Positions 10,421 through 22,324 of a DNA stretch of 64,000 bases are shown piece by piece. Position 1 is the first letter of the stretch. The number at the start of each line of letters is the position of its first letter. The notes under the pieces are model-generated. The model did no database searches and was not told where the DNA came from. It saw nothing but the letters and a program-made list of their open reading frames with translations. The translations under genes and the position numbers were made by a program. This DNA is from Salticus scenicus (lineage: Eukaryota > Arthropoda > Arachnida > Araneae > Salticidae), in NCBI GenBank assembly GCA_963930645.1, contig OZ005659.1:160866534-160930533 (forward strand). The letters are read 5' to 3'.

Positions 10421-12130
10421 GGTTTAGATATCAATTCCATAGTCTGCTTTATCTTTAAAACTATGCAATATTTTTGACAGTGAATGAAAAAATGGTTTGG
10501 ATATCAAAAACCAATACACAAATTTCTCCAAAAACACATATTTATACAAACACATAAGCTATGTATAGACTAAATAATTTATTTACAGGACGACACAAAA
10601 ATTTCTGATAACACTGTGTAGTCACTGTGTAGTTAAACAGGATTCAAATATTAATGAGCGCAATGAACTCGTTGTATAGTTGTTACTGATGTGTATAATG
10701 ATTATAACTCGAATACAGGGACACAAAAAAGAATTTCGTATCATTACGGACTATAGACGGTACTTCTTATAAGAGCATATTAATATGGTTACACTCCATT
10801 GAACATAGTAACATAAACATACATATTTAGAAATCTTAAAAACATGGTTTCAATAGAAAATAGTAGACATTGAATTGGTAATCACTTTACAGGGATACAC
10901 AAAATAATACCGATATGTTATGCAATCATTTCGCATCAACACTATGAGTTACAAGGAATATATATACACATATAGAGATAGATATAGATAGATAAGATAT
11001 AATAGAGGGTTGAATGGGGTGGTAGCTTCTCTCCGAAATGTATTTAATTATGTAGAGATTTTAATTATAGACATACATATACACACACACACATATATAG
11101 TGATGCAAATAGGTAGTTTATACTCCTCATATGCAGATCCACCAGTTAAGTAAAAATTCAATACGCGTGTGAAAGTCCACCCTTCTTTGTTTAATATTCA
11201 AAATAAAAGAAATTTTTTTTATTTGGTTTGTCTTCATTTACATTATACTTACATCGTTGGCGAAAAATCAGTGGAGGCCTCCATGTAGAGACTCAAAATG
11301 TTTTTCTGTTCTGTGTGTATGTATGTTTGTGTGTTTGTGTGCTTGTATATACCGCGACAGAGGCCGTAAAAGTCAATCTATTAACTTACAAATTGGGGCA
11401 CATGTTCATGAACCTCTCACATTTAGCATCATAGTTTTGAGTGTGAATTCTGTCTGAAGTTCGTGTGCAGGGCCAAACCAAGGTTCTTTTTATGATTACG
11501 GCTTATGAACACAATTTGAATGTATAACAATAGCAACCGCAAAAGTACTCCAGTTGACCTGCAAACTGGTACATGTACAGGCACTAAACAAAAATAGCTG
11601 CGTAATTATTTGCGACTATATTGTTCGTATTATATTCGCATACAGGGATACACTAAAATTTTTATTATCATTATGGCCTATAACAAGATTTATTTTCAAC
11701 GCATTTGAACATGATTACACAGCAGTTGGCGAAATAAAATTCACATACGTTATTAAGATACTTAAAAGTATGTTTTGTAGTGAATGCGTTCTTAGACTTT
11801 ATAATTAATGTACAGGACCTTACAAAAGTGTTCCAAAAATGCCATTTAATCATCTAAATTATGTAGCATTTCGATCAATTAATCATGAACTACATAGAAT
11901 AAGTTGTATAGTTTTTACTGGTGTTTAATAATGTTTGTGGCTTGTTTACAGTGACACAAAAATGAAATCCTGACATTAGAGCCTACGGACAAATTCTTAT
12001 TTAAACGCACTTTCATGCGTTTATGCTACATTCAACGCAGTTGAATTAACAAACGTTACTGAGGTCTCAAGAAAAAAAGGTATTAGACTAAATAATTTAT
12101 TTATATATATTGACATGTGCCATGTTTGAT
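10421..12130. repeat. Diverged ~170-bp 'acagggacac' modules
   Basis: The landmark 'acagggacac' or a variant recurs near 10586, 10717, 10890, 11470, 11642, 11812 and 11948, often followed by 'attacggcctat'-like sequence. A terminus-like stretch 'gaggcctccatgtagag' followed by a TG-rich tract starts near 11260, and another end-like stretch ('gagggttgaatggggtgg') lies near 11005. It is best read as at least two old, broken relatives of the family A elements. Short open frames here are not conserved and are not genes. Confidence 0.6.
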
Positions 12131-12773
12131 TTAGCATGACATTTTTTTTATTTCTTACATTAATTGATATATTTTTGCATTGTTGTTTATAATAACACTA
12201 GTTGACAAAAAAATAATTTTTGGGGTAACAGAAATGAAATTAACTATTTTCAACTAATTGTGTAGTGCAGAATTAAGAAATAATATTGAAAAATCTGTAA
12301 CACGTAGAGTTTTCATGTTATGATTATTTAATCTGTTCTGGAAGCAATGTATAACAGTCTTTAGAAGACATGTATTATTACTATCAATATTATTAATTTA
12401 GCAGGGAATACTGTTAATATGGAGATAATATACATATTGTGAACTAAGTAGAACATAAAAACATGGGAAATACATTAAATGATTGAATTGTTATTATTTG
12501 TTATTTTAAAACAAAATACAAAAAATAGGCTTTTTTACGTCTTGTGTTAAATATTTACCTTGAGATTTTAATATGAATAGTTCACAAATTTAGCAAAACT
12601 TATCAGGTACTGTTTTACAAGTTCTACACTGAAAACTTGCCAATTTCAACACGAAACTTTAACTATAAAACAGCACAATCATACTTAAGAATATTTGTTA
12701 ACTAGAATACCAGAAAATATATATATATAAGGTACGAATACAGGGTGTCCAAACAGGGATTGCCAGCAGAGAG
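12131..12773. other. AT-rich, no feature seen
   Basis: No gene, transposon terminus or tandem repeat could be recognised. Confidence 0.5.
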
Positions 12774-12976
12774 CAGTGGCGGCTCGTGAACCAAAAATAG
12801 GTAAGAGCTCAAAAGTAATATTTAAATATTTTTAATGTATAATTTTTATTAAGTATGGTCTTAACTAAAATTAACTAAAAATACTTATTTAAATGTAAAT
12901 TTATATTCTATAAATGAATACAGTGTAATATACAGTGTGCCTCTTCACCTATTTTAGGTGCACGAGCCGCCAACCG
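12774..12976. mobile_element. hAT-type MITE with 8-bp target duplication
   Basis: The element starts 'cagtggcggctcgtg' and ends with the near-inverse 'cacgagccgccaaccg'. It is bounded by the perfect 8-bp direct repeat gcagagag (12766-12773 and 12977-12984). An 8-bp duplication and a CAGTGG terminus are typical of hAT elements. The interior is AT-rich without coding capacity. Confidence 0.82.
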
Positions 12977-13031
12977 GCAGAGAGGATGGCCAGGAGGCAG
13001 GGTTGATAGCACGAAAGGTTACCATGTGTGA

Positions 13032-14568
13032 TACAGTCGGCAGTAAAGTATCTGAGCGCTATCAAAAATCCCTGTCTAAAAAAGTACACTTAATACTGCT
13101 TTGTTAAATAAATCCCTGTCGTGTCATGTTCTCTGTCAGTCTAAGAACATGATTCGACAAGGATTTATTCAACAAAATATAGGGTGGCTGAAAAGCTCGG
13201 GCAATATTTTTAAATATTTCACCAGTGTAAAATTACTGCATAAACAAATGTATCTACACAACTGAACGAATAATAACTTTTATTCATTCAAAAACAATAA
13301 ATTAGAACAAAAACGTTTACAACAAATGCTCAAAATTACCTCCAGGAGCCTCAATATATTTGCGTAGTCTCTTTGGAAAACTGCCGACAATGGTCGCACA
13401 GTGTTCCACCGTAATTTCATCCCAAACTCGCGTCAGAGCTGTTTTGAACGCTTTTATATTAGCGTATCGTGTAGCCGAAATTTTTTGCTCTAAGATGGAC
13501 CACACTGATTAATCCATTGGATTGATATCCAGTGAATTTGTCGGCCAAATGTCCTTGCCCCAAAAGCCCGGAAACAGCTCTTCGCAGATGGCAATTGTGA
13601 TTTGGCAGAATGCGCCGAAGCTTAGTCTTGCTGAAATATAAATGCCTCTGAGCCGAAGTGCTGAGTCGCCCACGATTCGAGTACGTTGCGAAGGATCAGT
13701 TGCTGGTATCTGGCGACATTGATTTTTACATTTCTTTGGATAAAGACAAGCGGCGTCTTTCCAGTGGCACAGATTCCTCCCCACACCATCACAAAGGCCG
13801 AGAAATGGCTGCGGCCAATGGTGTCTCCTGCCGCAGTCTTCTGTTGATACTTTTTTGAGTATTTGACGTCGATTCTGGTGATTATGAAACGACTTGACTG
13901 TGAAAATCTTCTCATCCGTGAAGAGCACCTACTTCAAGCTACCAGCACCGACCAACCGAAGCATTTTGCGGAAGTTCTTCAACCGCTTTTCCGTCATGAA
14001 GGAAGTGGACGCGGGCGATCTTGTAATTACAAAGCCCCAGCTTTCTCTTGACGATGTTTTGAACGTGTTCTCTGCTGATTTCGAGCTATGTGGCCATCCT
14101 GCATATCGACAGCTCTGAATTTCGACGAATCCGGCATCGCACCATGTTTATGTTCTAAGGAGTGATGGCAGTGGTTGGACGACCCCTCCGAGGACGGTTT
14201 GCAGTCCCACCTGTCTCTTTGAAGCGTTTCACGATCTTGTAGATGGCCCTCTGCTTAAAACCAGTCGGCCGAACAATATCGGCCGTCATCATTTCCGTCT
14301 TGTGCAGTTCGACAACAGTGATACGTTCTTTTCATGCCTCATAATATAAAGAGATCGGAAATAAAACAAATAAATTAAACATTTCCTGGACTGAAATTAC
14401 ATGAGGAATTCATTAAAATTTTTCAAAGTGACGTAAAACCACAATGACAATAAAAAAAAAATTACAAATACAATTGCTCGAACTTTTAAGCCACCCTGTA
14501 GTAGTAAACATACTTTTTTTATATCGGAATTATTGGCTAATACTCGGATACTTTTGCTGCCGACTGTA
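13032..14568. mobile_element. Hairpin MITE 'TACAGTCGG', split by a mariner
   Basis: The left half begins TACAGTCGG at 13032 and the right half ends CCGACTGTA at 14568. Internal landmarks 'taaataaatcc' and 'aagaacatgattcgacaag' match the uninterrupted copies at 45197, 58361 and 61962. Its two halves are inverted repeats, so the intact element (about 217 bp) is one long hairpin with TA target duplication, as for Tc1/mariner MITEs. A mariner is inserted at a TA within it. Confidence 0.85.
13180..14498 (-). pseudogene. mariner transposase, decayed, complete element with TIRs
   Basis: The element is 1319 bp. The ends 'agggtggctgaaaagctcg' and, inverted, 'agggtggcttaaaagttcg' form terminal inverted repeats, with TA on both sides (13178-13179 and 14499-14500). 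On the minus strand the transposase reads through an N-terminal helix-turn-helix region (about 14430-13930), then LFTDEKIF with the first catalytic Asp, FVMVWGGI, FIFQQD with the second, and SLDINPMD followed by SVWSILEQK with the third. The family is D,D34D mariner, cut-and-paste. The frame shifts between the first and second Asp and again after it. A stop codon falls directly after NPMD (13509-13511), and there are further stops in the N-terminal part. The element is inactive. Confidence 0.88.
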
Positions 14569-14800
14569 TTGTAAAAATCATTTTAAAAAAAATAGTGAAA
14601 TTTGCCATTTTCTGATACTTTAACAAAAAAAATGGAACAAACATGGTTGCTGGGACTCTGACTTTCCAGGACTCTTGGTTGCCAGCAGGAAGGGTTACCA
14701 CCTGTGACACTGTGAAAATGATAAAACAAAATCGTGAAAATTGCCATTTTCTGATACTCTAACAGAAAAATGTGACGTGGTGGGACTATTTTACTTGCAG
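14569..14800. repeat. Tandem pair of ~125-bp sequences
   Basis: Two adjacent copies share 'ttgccattttctgatact' (near 14600 and 14740) and the stretch around 'gggttaccacctgtgacac'. The 'ggaagggttaccac' motif resembles the sequence flanking the hairpin MITE on its left (near 13015), so part of this is a short duplication of the insertion locus. Confidence 0.5.
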
Positions 14801-15220
14801 ATATTTAAATAAAAATTGGAATTAATAACAAAAATAATAATTTGACTGTTGTTACCGAACCACTGTAGACAGGTGTAACTATATTTTAAAGGTATATTTT
14901 TAAGAAAAGCAGATTAAATTCGGTTTATCCTCTACACAATTTTTTCCATTACAAATACTTTTTAATCGCATTTCATATCTATATTCTTTTATATTAACAT
15001 CTATTTTTTCTTTATAAAATTTTATAACAATGAACCTTAATTTTTAAGATGAAAACTAGTTCGTGTTTAAAATATATATATATACATATATTTTTTTTTT
15101 CCTTAAATAATTGCATGGTAAACTTTTAATTTAGTAAATAAAGAATATTTTTAATAAATGGTTCAATAAAAAAAAAAGAAATAAATAAAAGAAATGACAA
15201 TAATAACTAGTTGGCATAGG
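14801..15220. other. AT-rich, no feature seen
   Basis: Only poly-A and TA-rich tracts. No gene or terminus. Confidence 0.5.
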
Positions 15221-15224
15221 TGGA

Positions 15225-16525
15225 CTCTGCTCAGTTCCCCATCATATGTATGTTCTCATAAATTTCTTTTACCGGACATATTATATTCATGTTAAGAGAA
15301 ATGAATTTGACCAAACGCTTGACACAGTGACAGAATGAAGTCGTCGAATAATAGGCTACCCACCATTCAGTTTGATATATTTATCTTTTTCTAATCTATT
15401 AATTTATTTTATTGGGATCAATTTCGTAGTTTATTTTCATACTACTATTTCCAATGCAACAATCCGAAAAATGCATATTTATATGAAATATCGCCCCATT
15501 TTGCTATGTTGATAGAATCTTAAATTTCGAATAACTTACGAAATTTTCCTATTAGGATATTTGTAGTCAATCATGTTCATACAAGTATCATAAATGTTAT
15601 TTTGAAATTGTCTGATATATTTATGATCCTCAAAATGGAAATTTATGCTCGATATTGCCTTATTCTGCCATTTTAAGTAAATCGTAAATTCCAAATAACT
15701 TACGAATTTTTTAATTGGAAAATTCATACTCTATAGTATTCATGTCAGTATCCTAAATAATATTTCAAAAGTGGTCTAACATCTTTACGATGAAAATGTC
15801 CCTCAAGATTGACGTTTATGCGAAATTTTGCCCTATTCTGCCACGTTAAGAAATTCGTAAATTTCCAATAACTTACGAAATTTTTATATTTTAAAATTCA
15901 TAGTCAATAATATTCATGCCAGTGTCCTAAATAATATTTCTACAGTAGTCTGACATCTTTACGATGAAAATATCCCTCAAAATTGACGTTTATGTGAAAT
16001 TTTGTCCTATTCTGCCATGTTAAGAAATTTATAAATATCCAATAACGTGCTAAATTTTTAAAGTACCATGTTTATAATAACTGATGTTCATTCCGGCATC
16101 AAAACGGATATTTTAAAACTGGCCTGACATTTTTACAGCAAATATTTTTCATTCAATGCAAGTTTAAGTGAAATTTTGTCCTATTCTCACTTGCTAAGAA
16201 ATTCGTAGATTTCAAATAACTTACGAAGTTTTTCAATTAAAATGTTGCAAATAAATAGGATTCTTGCCAGTGTGGAAAGAAATATTTTAAAACTGATTTG
16301 ACCTCTCTGCGACAATTTGTTCTTGAGATATCGTGTACACAGTCTAACATACTAACGGACTAACAAACTAACAGACACCCAACAGACTGACACCATACAG
16401 ATTTTGTCATTTTCGTATTCCTCACACCTGAAAACGTGACGTGTCAAAAAGTAAAAAACCGAGGTCGAAAATTTTCCCAATTACCTAAGTTCCCCATACC
16501 TATAGTATGATAGGGAACTAATAAT
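15225..16525 (+). mobile_element. Modular non-autonomous DNA element, family B
   Basis: Left end near 'tcagttccccatcatatg'. The core is five tandem ~172-bp units, then a (CTAACAGA)-like tract at 16340-16390, the motif 'attttcgtattcctcacac' with 'ctgaaaacgtga', and a right terminal imperfect palindrome of 32 nt at 16488-16519 with arms AGTTCCC/AGGGAACT. The arm is inverted relative to the left end. The order of parts is the same as in families A and C although the sequence differs. No coding capacity was found. Confidence 0.6.
15485..16330. repeat. Tandem array, ~172-bp unit, 5 copies
   Basis: The landmark 'ataacttacga' or a variant occurs at about 15531, 15695, 15868, 16042 and 16216 (spacing 164-174). 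Each unit also contains a 'ttgccctattctgcca'-type stretch. It forms the core of the family B element. Confidence 0.85.
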
Positions 16526-16645
16526 GATCATTTTGTCTTTGAGTACAAATGACAATTATTATAATTCTTGAAATTGTGGTGCTGACTTTCAGAACAATGA
16601 TGAGTACATTTAACAATAAATATGTTTCATTTTCTTTTGACAGTA

Positions 16646-16669
16646 TATATATATATATATATATATATC
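16646..16669. repeat. (TA)n microsatellite
   Basis: Short TA run. The rest of 16526-17330 is gene-free, AT-rich DNA with poly-T tracts. Confidence 0.85.
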
Positions 16670-17601
16670 ATCATATAGAAATTAAAAAAAGAAGAAAAAA
16701 GGTGGGAAAGACTAACTTTTAAAATTATATTGTTATTTTTCAAGTGACCCCAAAAGAAATCTTCAAGATATTCTTTTTTTTTCCATTAAAAAAAATAATA
16801 AGTAAGCCATGGTTAGAAAATAATAATAATTAAATAAATTAATAAAATAAATGAACAACGAAAGAAACAAGATAAACTATAATGAAATTTGTTAAATATA
16901 TAATCTTTAAATTTTCTTAAAGATATTTTATTAAGATAAATAATTTCCACATATTTGTTCTTTCTCAGATAAGTATTATTGCAGTACATCATGCAGGTTT
17001 TTATATGTACGTTTTTATATTTTCAGTCAAACCTTCATGTTTTTAAACTGTTTTCGGGGTGCAGTTAAATAACAAATTTTTCCAATAGATTTCTTTCTCT
17101 TTCTTTCTCTTCTTCATTTTCACTCACACATTTTTCTCAGCAGGCTATGTTATGATTATAAATTCACGCCCTATTAATCAGGCATAGTACATAACTGAGT
17201 TTAAACTTTTTTTTTTTTTTTTTTAATCTGACTTGAAATTTAGCAGAACATGTACGACATCATGAATGAAGCAGGATACTTATCTAATGCTTTAAAGCCT
17301 TCGTGCAATAATAATAATAAGAGGTTAATTATCTATATAAATAAAGAGAAGAGTATGTGTGTCTGTGTGTGTGTCTGCGCTCTGGTGCTCACACTACTGG
17401 TCGCAGAGCTTCCAAATTTGGCATATAGGTACCTGGGACCCTGCAGGTGCGCACCTCATCGAGATTTTTTCGAACTTCGAATTTGAATTTTTTAAATTAA
17501 TGTTTTTACGATTTTAAATATTGGCTTCAATGTTTCATTTTTCAGAAATTTCTTTCGTTTCAAAAGTCTACGTATCTTAGCAACGGCAATTAAACTATTT
17601 A

Positions 17602-19065
17602 TCTATATATTAATAGGCAAGCATAAAATTTGTTGTCCCTTTTTAACATAATAATTATGGGAGTAGAGGGTTGAAAATGGTATCATTCGAAAGGTATGGT
17701 TAGCCGGAAGGTGCGAATACAAATATTATTTTCTTACGATGTCAAGAAGGTATTTAAAAATACATTTATTTTTTATGCATTTTCCCCCATTTTTTCCCTT
17801 TTATACACGTATTCCTTCACATTAAAAAATACCTAAAAGTAGAAAGTTGTTAAATCTGGCAATTTCATAAAGCTCAAATAAAACCATAGACACAGTAATT
17901 TGTATAACGTAGCATCACTATACGCAAGCGAAGTGATGACGTCACTGTCTGTCCATGGAGCCATGTAAAAGATTTTCTATGTTAATTGTCCATTGAATTT
18001 TTTGTAAAAAATTATTAAAAAATAACGGAAATTATCTGCCGATTTTAATTCCGATATTTGGGTATAGTTATATATAAGTTACTGTCTACATGTGTTTGAT
18101 TGAGTTATTTTTTCTGTAAAATTGATGAAATTTTAATTTAAAATCACAAAACTCCAGAAAAAAAAAAAAAAAAAAGGCAAACTTCCAGTTTCGAATGTAA
18201 ACATAAACATTTCATTTCAAAGGGTGATATTTAAACAATAAATATACAACTAATATAATAAATAAAAGGAAAATGGATTTATAATAAATACTAACTGCTG
18301 CATGTATAAGTAGACGATACGGAAAAAATTCCGATTTCCGTTTTCTGCTGAATTTACATGTTTTGGGCTTTCTTTACGTTTCAATTAACTGAAATTGGCT
18401 ACTTATTTTTTTAAAAAGTGTCTTTATTGCTAGCTTTTGTGGGTAGAAGAAGCAAGTAGAAGATACATAAAAACTTTTGATTTCTGGTTTTGATGAATTT
18501 ACACGTTTTGAAATTTCCTTGCATTTTAATTAAGTGAAATTGACTACTTATTTTTATTTTTTAAAAAGTGGATTTATTATTCTTTTCTCTGCATATATAA
18601 GTAGAAAATATAAGATTCAGAAATGTTTTAGATTTTCGGTTTTCGATAAAGTTACACGTTTTGAAATTTCCCGAACTCAATTCGACCATTTTTGAAAAAT
18701 ATCTTTTTTTTTTTTTTTTTTTTTTTGTTCAAACACTGTTCTTTATGAATCAATCGAATTAATTTAACAGAATTTGATACTTGGTTGGACCTTGGTCTGA
18801 CATGTTACCTATTAGCTTCTGGGCTGTATCACACAACAAGGGGCGTTTTCACGTTGCGATTCTCTCTCATTTCAGGAAAGGCTAACATCTACAGAGAGAA
18901 ATAGTTATATTAAGTAAAACTCTGCTGATTCAGTTAGAGTGAATATTGGCAATCACTTGCCGCAGCTGTGTTGCAATTGCATTCCGTTTAGGACAAGGCA
19001 ATAACTTTGCTTTGCCTCGCTTTGCAAAAAAAAATGGTCGAGTTTCGACCACTGGGCGATACTAG
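17602..19065 (+). mobile_element. Helitron (inner), non-autonomous
   Basis: The 5' end is TCTATATATTAATAGGC after an A. The 3' end has a perfect 6-bp hairpin GGTCGA-gtt-TCGACC about a dozen bases upstream of the terminal CTAG at 19062-19065, followed by T. No target duplication is present, as expected for Helitrons. It lies inside the larger Helitron. Its body carries three ~146-bp tandem units and no gene. Confidence 0.72.
18296..18700. repeat. Tandem array, ~146-bp unit, 3 copies
   Basis: The landmark 'aagtagaagat' or a variant recurs at about 18308, 18454 and 18599. Each unit also has 'gaatttacacgttttgaaat' or a variant. It sits inside the inner Helitron. Confidence 0.75.
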
Positions 19066-19381
19066 TTTATTTAAATTCATTTGAGGAAGAAATCTTTTTT
19101 ATTATATTTTTTGAAATCAAAAAGTTATACAGTAGAAAAAATTAAACATATTAAATTTTTAGATTTTGGCATATAGGTACCTGGGAAACTACAAGTGTAC
19201 ACCTCATCGAGATTATTTCGAATTTCGAAATTGAATTTTTTAAATTAATGTTTTTCCGATTTTAAATATTGGCTTCTTTGTTTCATTTTTCATAGATTTA
19301 TTATTTTGCTTCAATCGTCTGCGTATCTTAGCAACGGCTATTACGCAACTTATTTAATACAATCATTTGAGGGCGATTTTT

Positions 19382-19575
19382 TTAGGACTGAGGGCCTATT
19401 AGTCTCAGACAGCGATTTTTGCGTTGTCGTTTTCGATAGTTGCACAATTGTCGAAATCAATTTTCGATAGTTGGACATTTATCGAAATCTAAAATTTATC
19501 GAAAATATAATTGAATAATTTGAAAGCGATGTTATAATTGGGGAGAAAAAAAAAACTAATAGTCTTCCGTCCTAA
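19382..19575 (-). mobile_element. MITE with TTAGTACGGAGGACTAT-type TIRs
   Basis: The left end 'ttaggactgagggcctatt' and right end 'aatagtcttccgtcctaa' are inverted repeats. The interior has repeated 'tatcgaaat' words. The reverse-complement copy is at 46771-46936 and a fragment lies near 51383. All share an adjoining hairpin-like segment 'attctgcttttgccagaat' or part of it. Confidence 0.65.
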
Positions 19576-19618
19576 ACTAAATTCTGCTTTTGCCAGAATT
19601 TCATCAAAATCTTTTCAA

Positions 19619-20305
19619 AATGACATTGACATGAGTCCCCCCCAAGGCGCAACTATGACATTAGTCCCCCCAAGGCGTAATTTTGACATGAGTCTCCCCC
19701 CCAGACCCAACTTTGACATGTCTTCCCAAGGCACAACTTTGACATGAGTCCCCCCCAAGGTACAACTTTGACATGAGTCCCCCCAAGGCACAACTTTGAC
19801 ATGAGTCCCCCCAAGGCACAACTTTGACATGAGTCCCCCCCAAGGCACAACTTTGACATGTCCCCCCAAGGCCCAACTTTGACATGAGTCCCCCCAAGGC
19901 ACTACTTTGACATGTGTCCCCCCAAGGCACAACTTTGACATGAGTCCCCCCCAAGGCACAACTTTGACATGAGTCCCCCCCAAGGCACAACTTTGACATG
20001 AGTCCCCCCCAAGGCCCTACTTTGACATGAGTCCCCCAAGGCACAACTTTGACATGTGTCCCCCCAAGGCACAACTTTGACATGAGTCCCCCCCAGGCAC
20101 AACTTTGACATGAGTCCCCCCCAAGGCACAACTTTGACATGAGTCCCCTCAAGGCACAACTTTGACAATGAGTCCCCCCCCAAGGCACAACTTTGACATG
20201 AGTCCCCCCCGGGCCCAACTTTGACATGAGTCCCCCCCGGGCCCAACTTTGACATGCGTCCCCCCCGGCCACAACTTTGACATGAGTCCCCCCAGGCACA
20301 AGCAA
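19619..20305. repeat. Minisatellite, ~28-bp unit, about 24 copies
   Basis: Repeats of a unit containing 'ctttgacatgagtcccccc' and 'aaggcacaa', with C-run length varying between copies. The strand asymmetry is strong (C-rich on plus). Open frames across it on the minus strand merely encode the repeated peptide and change frame as C runs vary, so it is not a gene. Confidence 0.95.
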
Positions 20306-21100
20306 CAATTTTATGCTATAAAACACTAATACTGTCCGAAAACTTCATGAAAGCGAGGAAGGTTAAGTTTAAAATTTTTAATTATTATATTATTAATGTT
20401 ACTTATTTATTAATTTATTTTTATTTTTTTTAATTTTTTTTTTTTTTTTGTTATATTTATTGAAAATAAAATCGTAATGCAGTAGAAAAAATAAGTATAA
20501 TTAGTTTTAAATTTAAAAATTATTTATAACAGTTATGTTTAATTTTTTATAGTAGAACAACTTTTTATTTCTCATTTTTTAATTGAATCGTTTAAAAGAA
20601 AAAACTTTTATTTATTATTATTTTTTTTTACAGTATTTAAAAAAAAAAAAATGTAAAAATGGTAGTATATACATAGTAAAAAGAATTAAATTGATTAAAA
20701 TTTATTTGTTTACATATATATTTATTTATTTTTCAATCTACTTTTTATTATATTTTATTTTATTACATTGGTCGGAATAAAGTCGTAATATAGTGTAAAT
20801 AGCATGGGCTATAATACATGGTTCAAAACTAAAATATTTAATAGATGCTGAGATACAGTCATCTTTAAAATCGTAGTTCTTAAATAGTAGCAGATTCGTC
20901 GATAAATATCCAGAATGAAGTGCCCGGGAAAGATCTTTCTGCAGGCATGGGAAACCTAGACCTGATGCAGTGCGGTCGAGAAAAGAGCTTCCGTAGACAG
21001 CGGGTACCCGGAAGCGAGGTTTGGAGCAATTTTTGTTACTTTTCTTTTTAGTTTTTATCTATAATGTGGATAAAAAAAATAAATATTAATTCAATTCTTT
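20306..21100. other. Helitron interior, no gene
   Basis: AT-rich, with poly-T and poly-A runs. A GC-richer stretch at 20920-21020 has no open frame I recognise. Confidence 0.5.
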
Positions 21101-21429
21101 CGAAAATTCATTTAAATATAGTGACCAGCGAAGCGGGCGTAGCCTGCTAGTTTATTAATAAAATAAAATAATAAATGTAATTTTCAATGGTATCTGTTTT
21201 GTCTATAGTTCACTTGGCTTACTTTCTTTTCATATATAAAAATTAATGATAATAAAAATAGATTAATTAAATTAAAATTAAATTTCTATATATTAATTTG
21301 GAACATGTTTTTGCCTGTCTCCACTATATTGAGAGAACTACTCGGTGTAAAAATTTGGTTGAGGTGTCTAAAGAAAGGTCTTGGTCTGTAGATGTGCTAT
21401 GAGAAGAGAAAAATAAAAAAAAAGTCGAA

Positions 21430-21510
21430 CGCTTTCCCCCCCCGGGGGGGAAACCGTTTCTCCCCCGGCAGAAACGGGTGGGAAACCACCCGTTTCGGTT
21501 TAAAAACACG
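21430..21510. other. Pair of GC-rich perfect hairpins
   Basis: A C8/G7 near-palindrome flanked by TTT/AAA lies near 21433-21453. Just after it comes an 11-bp perfect stem GAAACGGGTGG with loop GAAA near 21472-21497. They stand out sharply from the AT-rich surroundings and lie near the proposed Helitron 5' end. Confidence 0.7.
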
Positions 21511-21719
21511 TTTACGAGCTTAACTAAGCTTCAAATTACTTCACGGTGAAAAAATTGTACATATGGGGACGAGAGTCGAATACTAAAAAATCACTTCCTG
21601 CGGGTTTGGAATTTTCGATTTTAAAGGGGGAAAAAAGGGGGAAAGTAGATTTGTAGGGGAGGGGAAAGGGAGGGAAATTAGTTTGAGAGGGAAATCCGTT
21701 CTAGACCCACACATGTAGC

Positions 21720-22320
21720 ACCTCATTTTAAAGGTTTTGAAATTTCATGTCGATTGGGGAAGTTTGTATACAGTATAGTGCGACCCCTGGTGATGAAAAT
21801 TGGAACTAAGTGATTTTGCTGTAGACCCTATCATGTCACATCTTATTTTAAAGGTCTTGGTATTTCCTGACCGTTGGTGATGTTCGTACAGAACACAGTG
21901 CGCCCCCTGGCGGTGGAAAGTGCAACTAAAGGATTTGGCAGTTGACAAAACCATGTGACACCTTATTTAAAAGGTCTTGGAAATCCAAGGCGATTGGAGA
22001 TAGAGGTCTTGAAATTTCATATTGATTGGGGATGTTTGTATACAATATAGTGCGCCCCCTGGTGGTGAAAAATGGAACTAGGTGAATTTGTAGTAGACCC
22101 TATCATGTTATATCTTATTTTAAAGGTCTTGGTATTTCCTCATCGTTGGTGATGTTCGTACAGAACAAACTGCGCTCCCTGGCGGTGGAAAGTGCAACTA
22201 AAGGATTTTGCAGTTGACACCACCATGTGACACCTTATTTGAAAGGTCTTGGAAATTCAAGGTGATTGGTGATGTTCGTATACAACATACTGCGCTCCCT
22301 GTTGGAGGAAAGTGGATTTT
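21720..22320. repeat. Tandem array, ~120-bp unit, with CTCF-like cores
   Basis: Units begin near 21721, 21842, 21962, 22112 and 22233 with 'ttattttaaaggtcttgg' or a variant. Each carries a core of the type 'gcgccccctggtggtg' at 21779, 21899, 22051, 22171 and 22291, all in one orientation. One junction (near 22001) has an extra partial unit. Reverse-complemented, the 22051 core is CACCACCAGGGGGCGC, close to the animal CTCF consensus. Confidence 0.8.
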
Positions 22321-22324
22321 GCAG

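Larger units (their letters stand above)
17332..21150 (+). mobile_element. Helitron (outer), non-autonomous
   Basis: The 5' end is TCTATATAAATAAAG preceded by A (17331). The 3' end 'gggcgtagcctgctag' is followed by T at 21151. A 5' TC, a 3' CTAG and insertion between A and T are Helitron hallmarks. The interior holds a second, nested Helitron, a partial duplicate of its own 5' region ('ttggcatataggtacctggg' near 17417 and 19166), a MITE and a minisatellite. No Rep/helicase gene is visible, so it would depend on an autonomous relative. Confidence 0.6.

Noticed and set aside
19615..20326. Long minus-strand frames (up to 221 codons) of repeated MSKLCLGGTHVKVVPWG-type peptide
   Set aside because: They are translations of the 28-bp minisatellite; frame changes with C-run length and there is no start context or domain.
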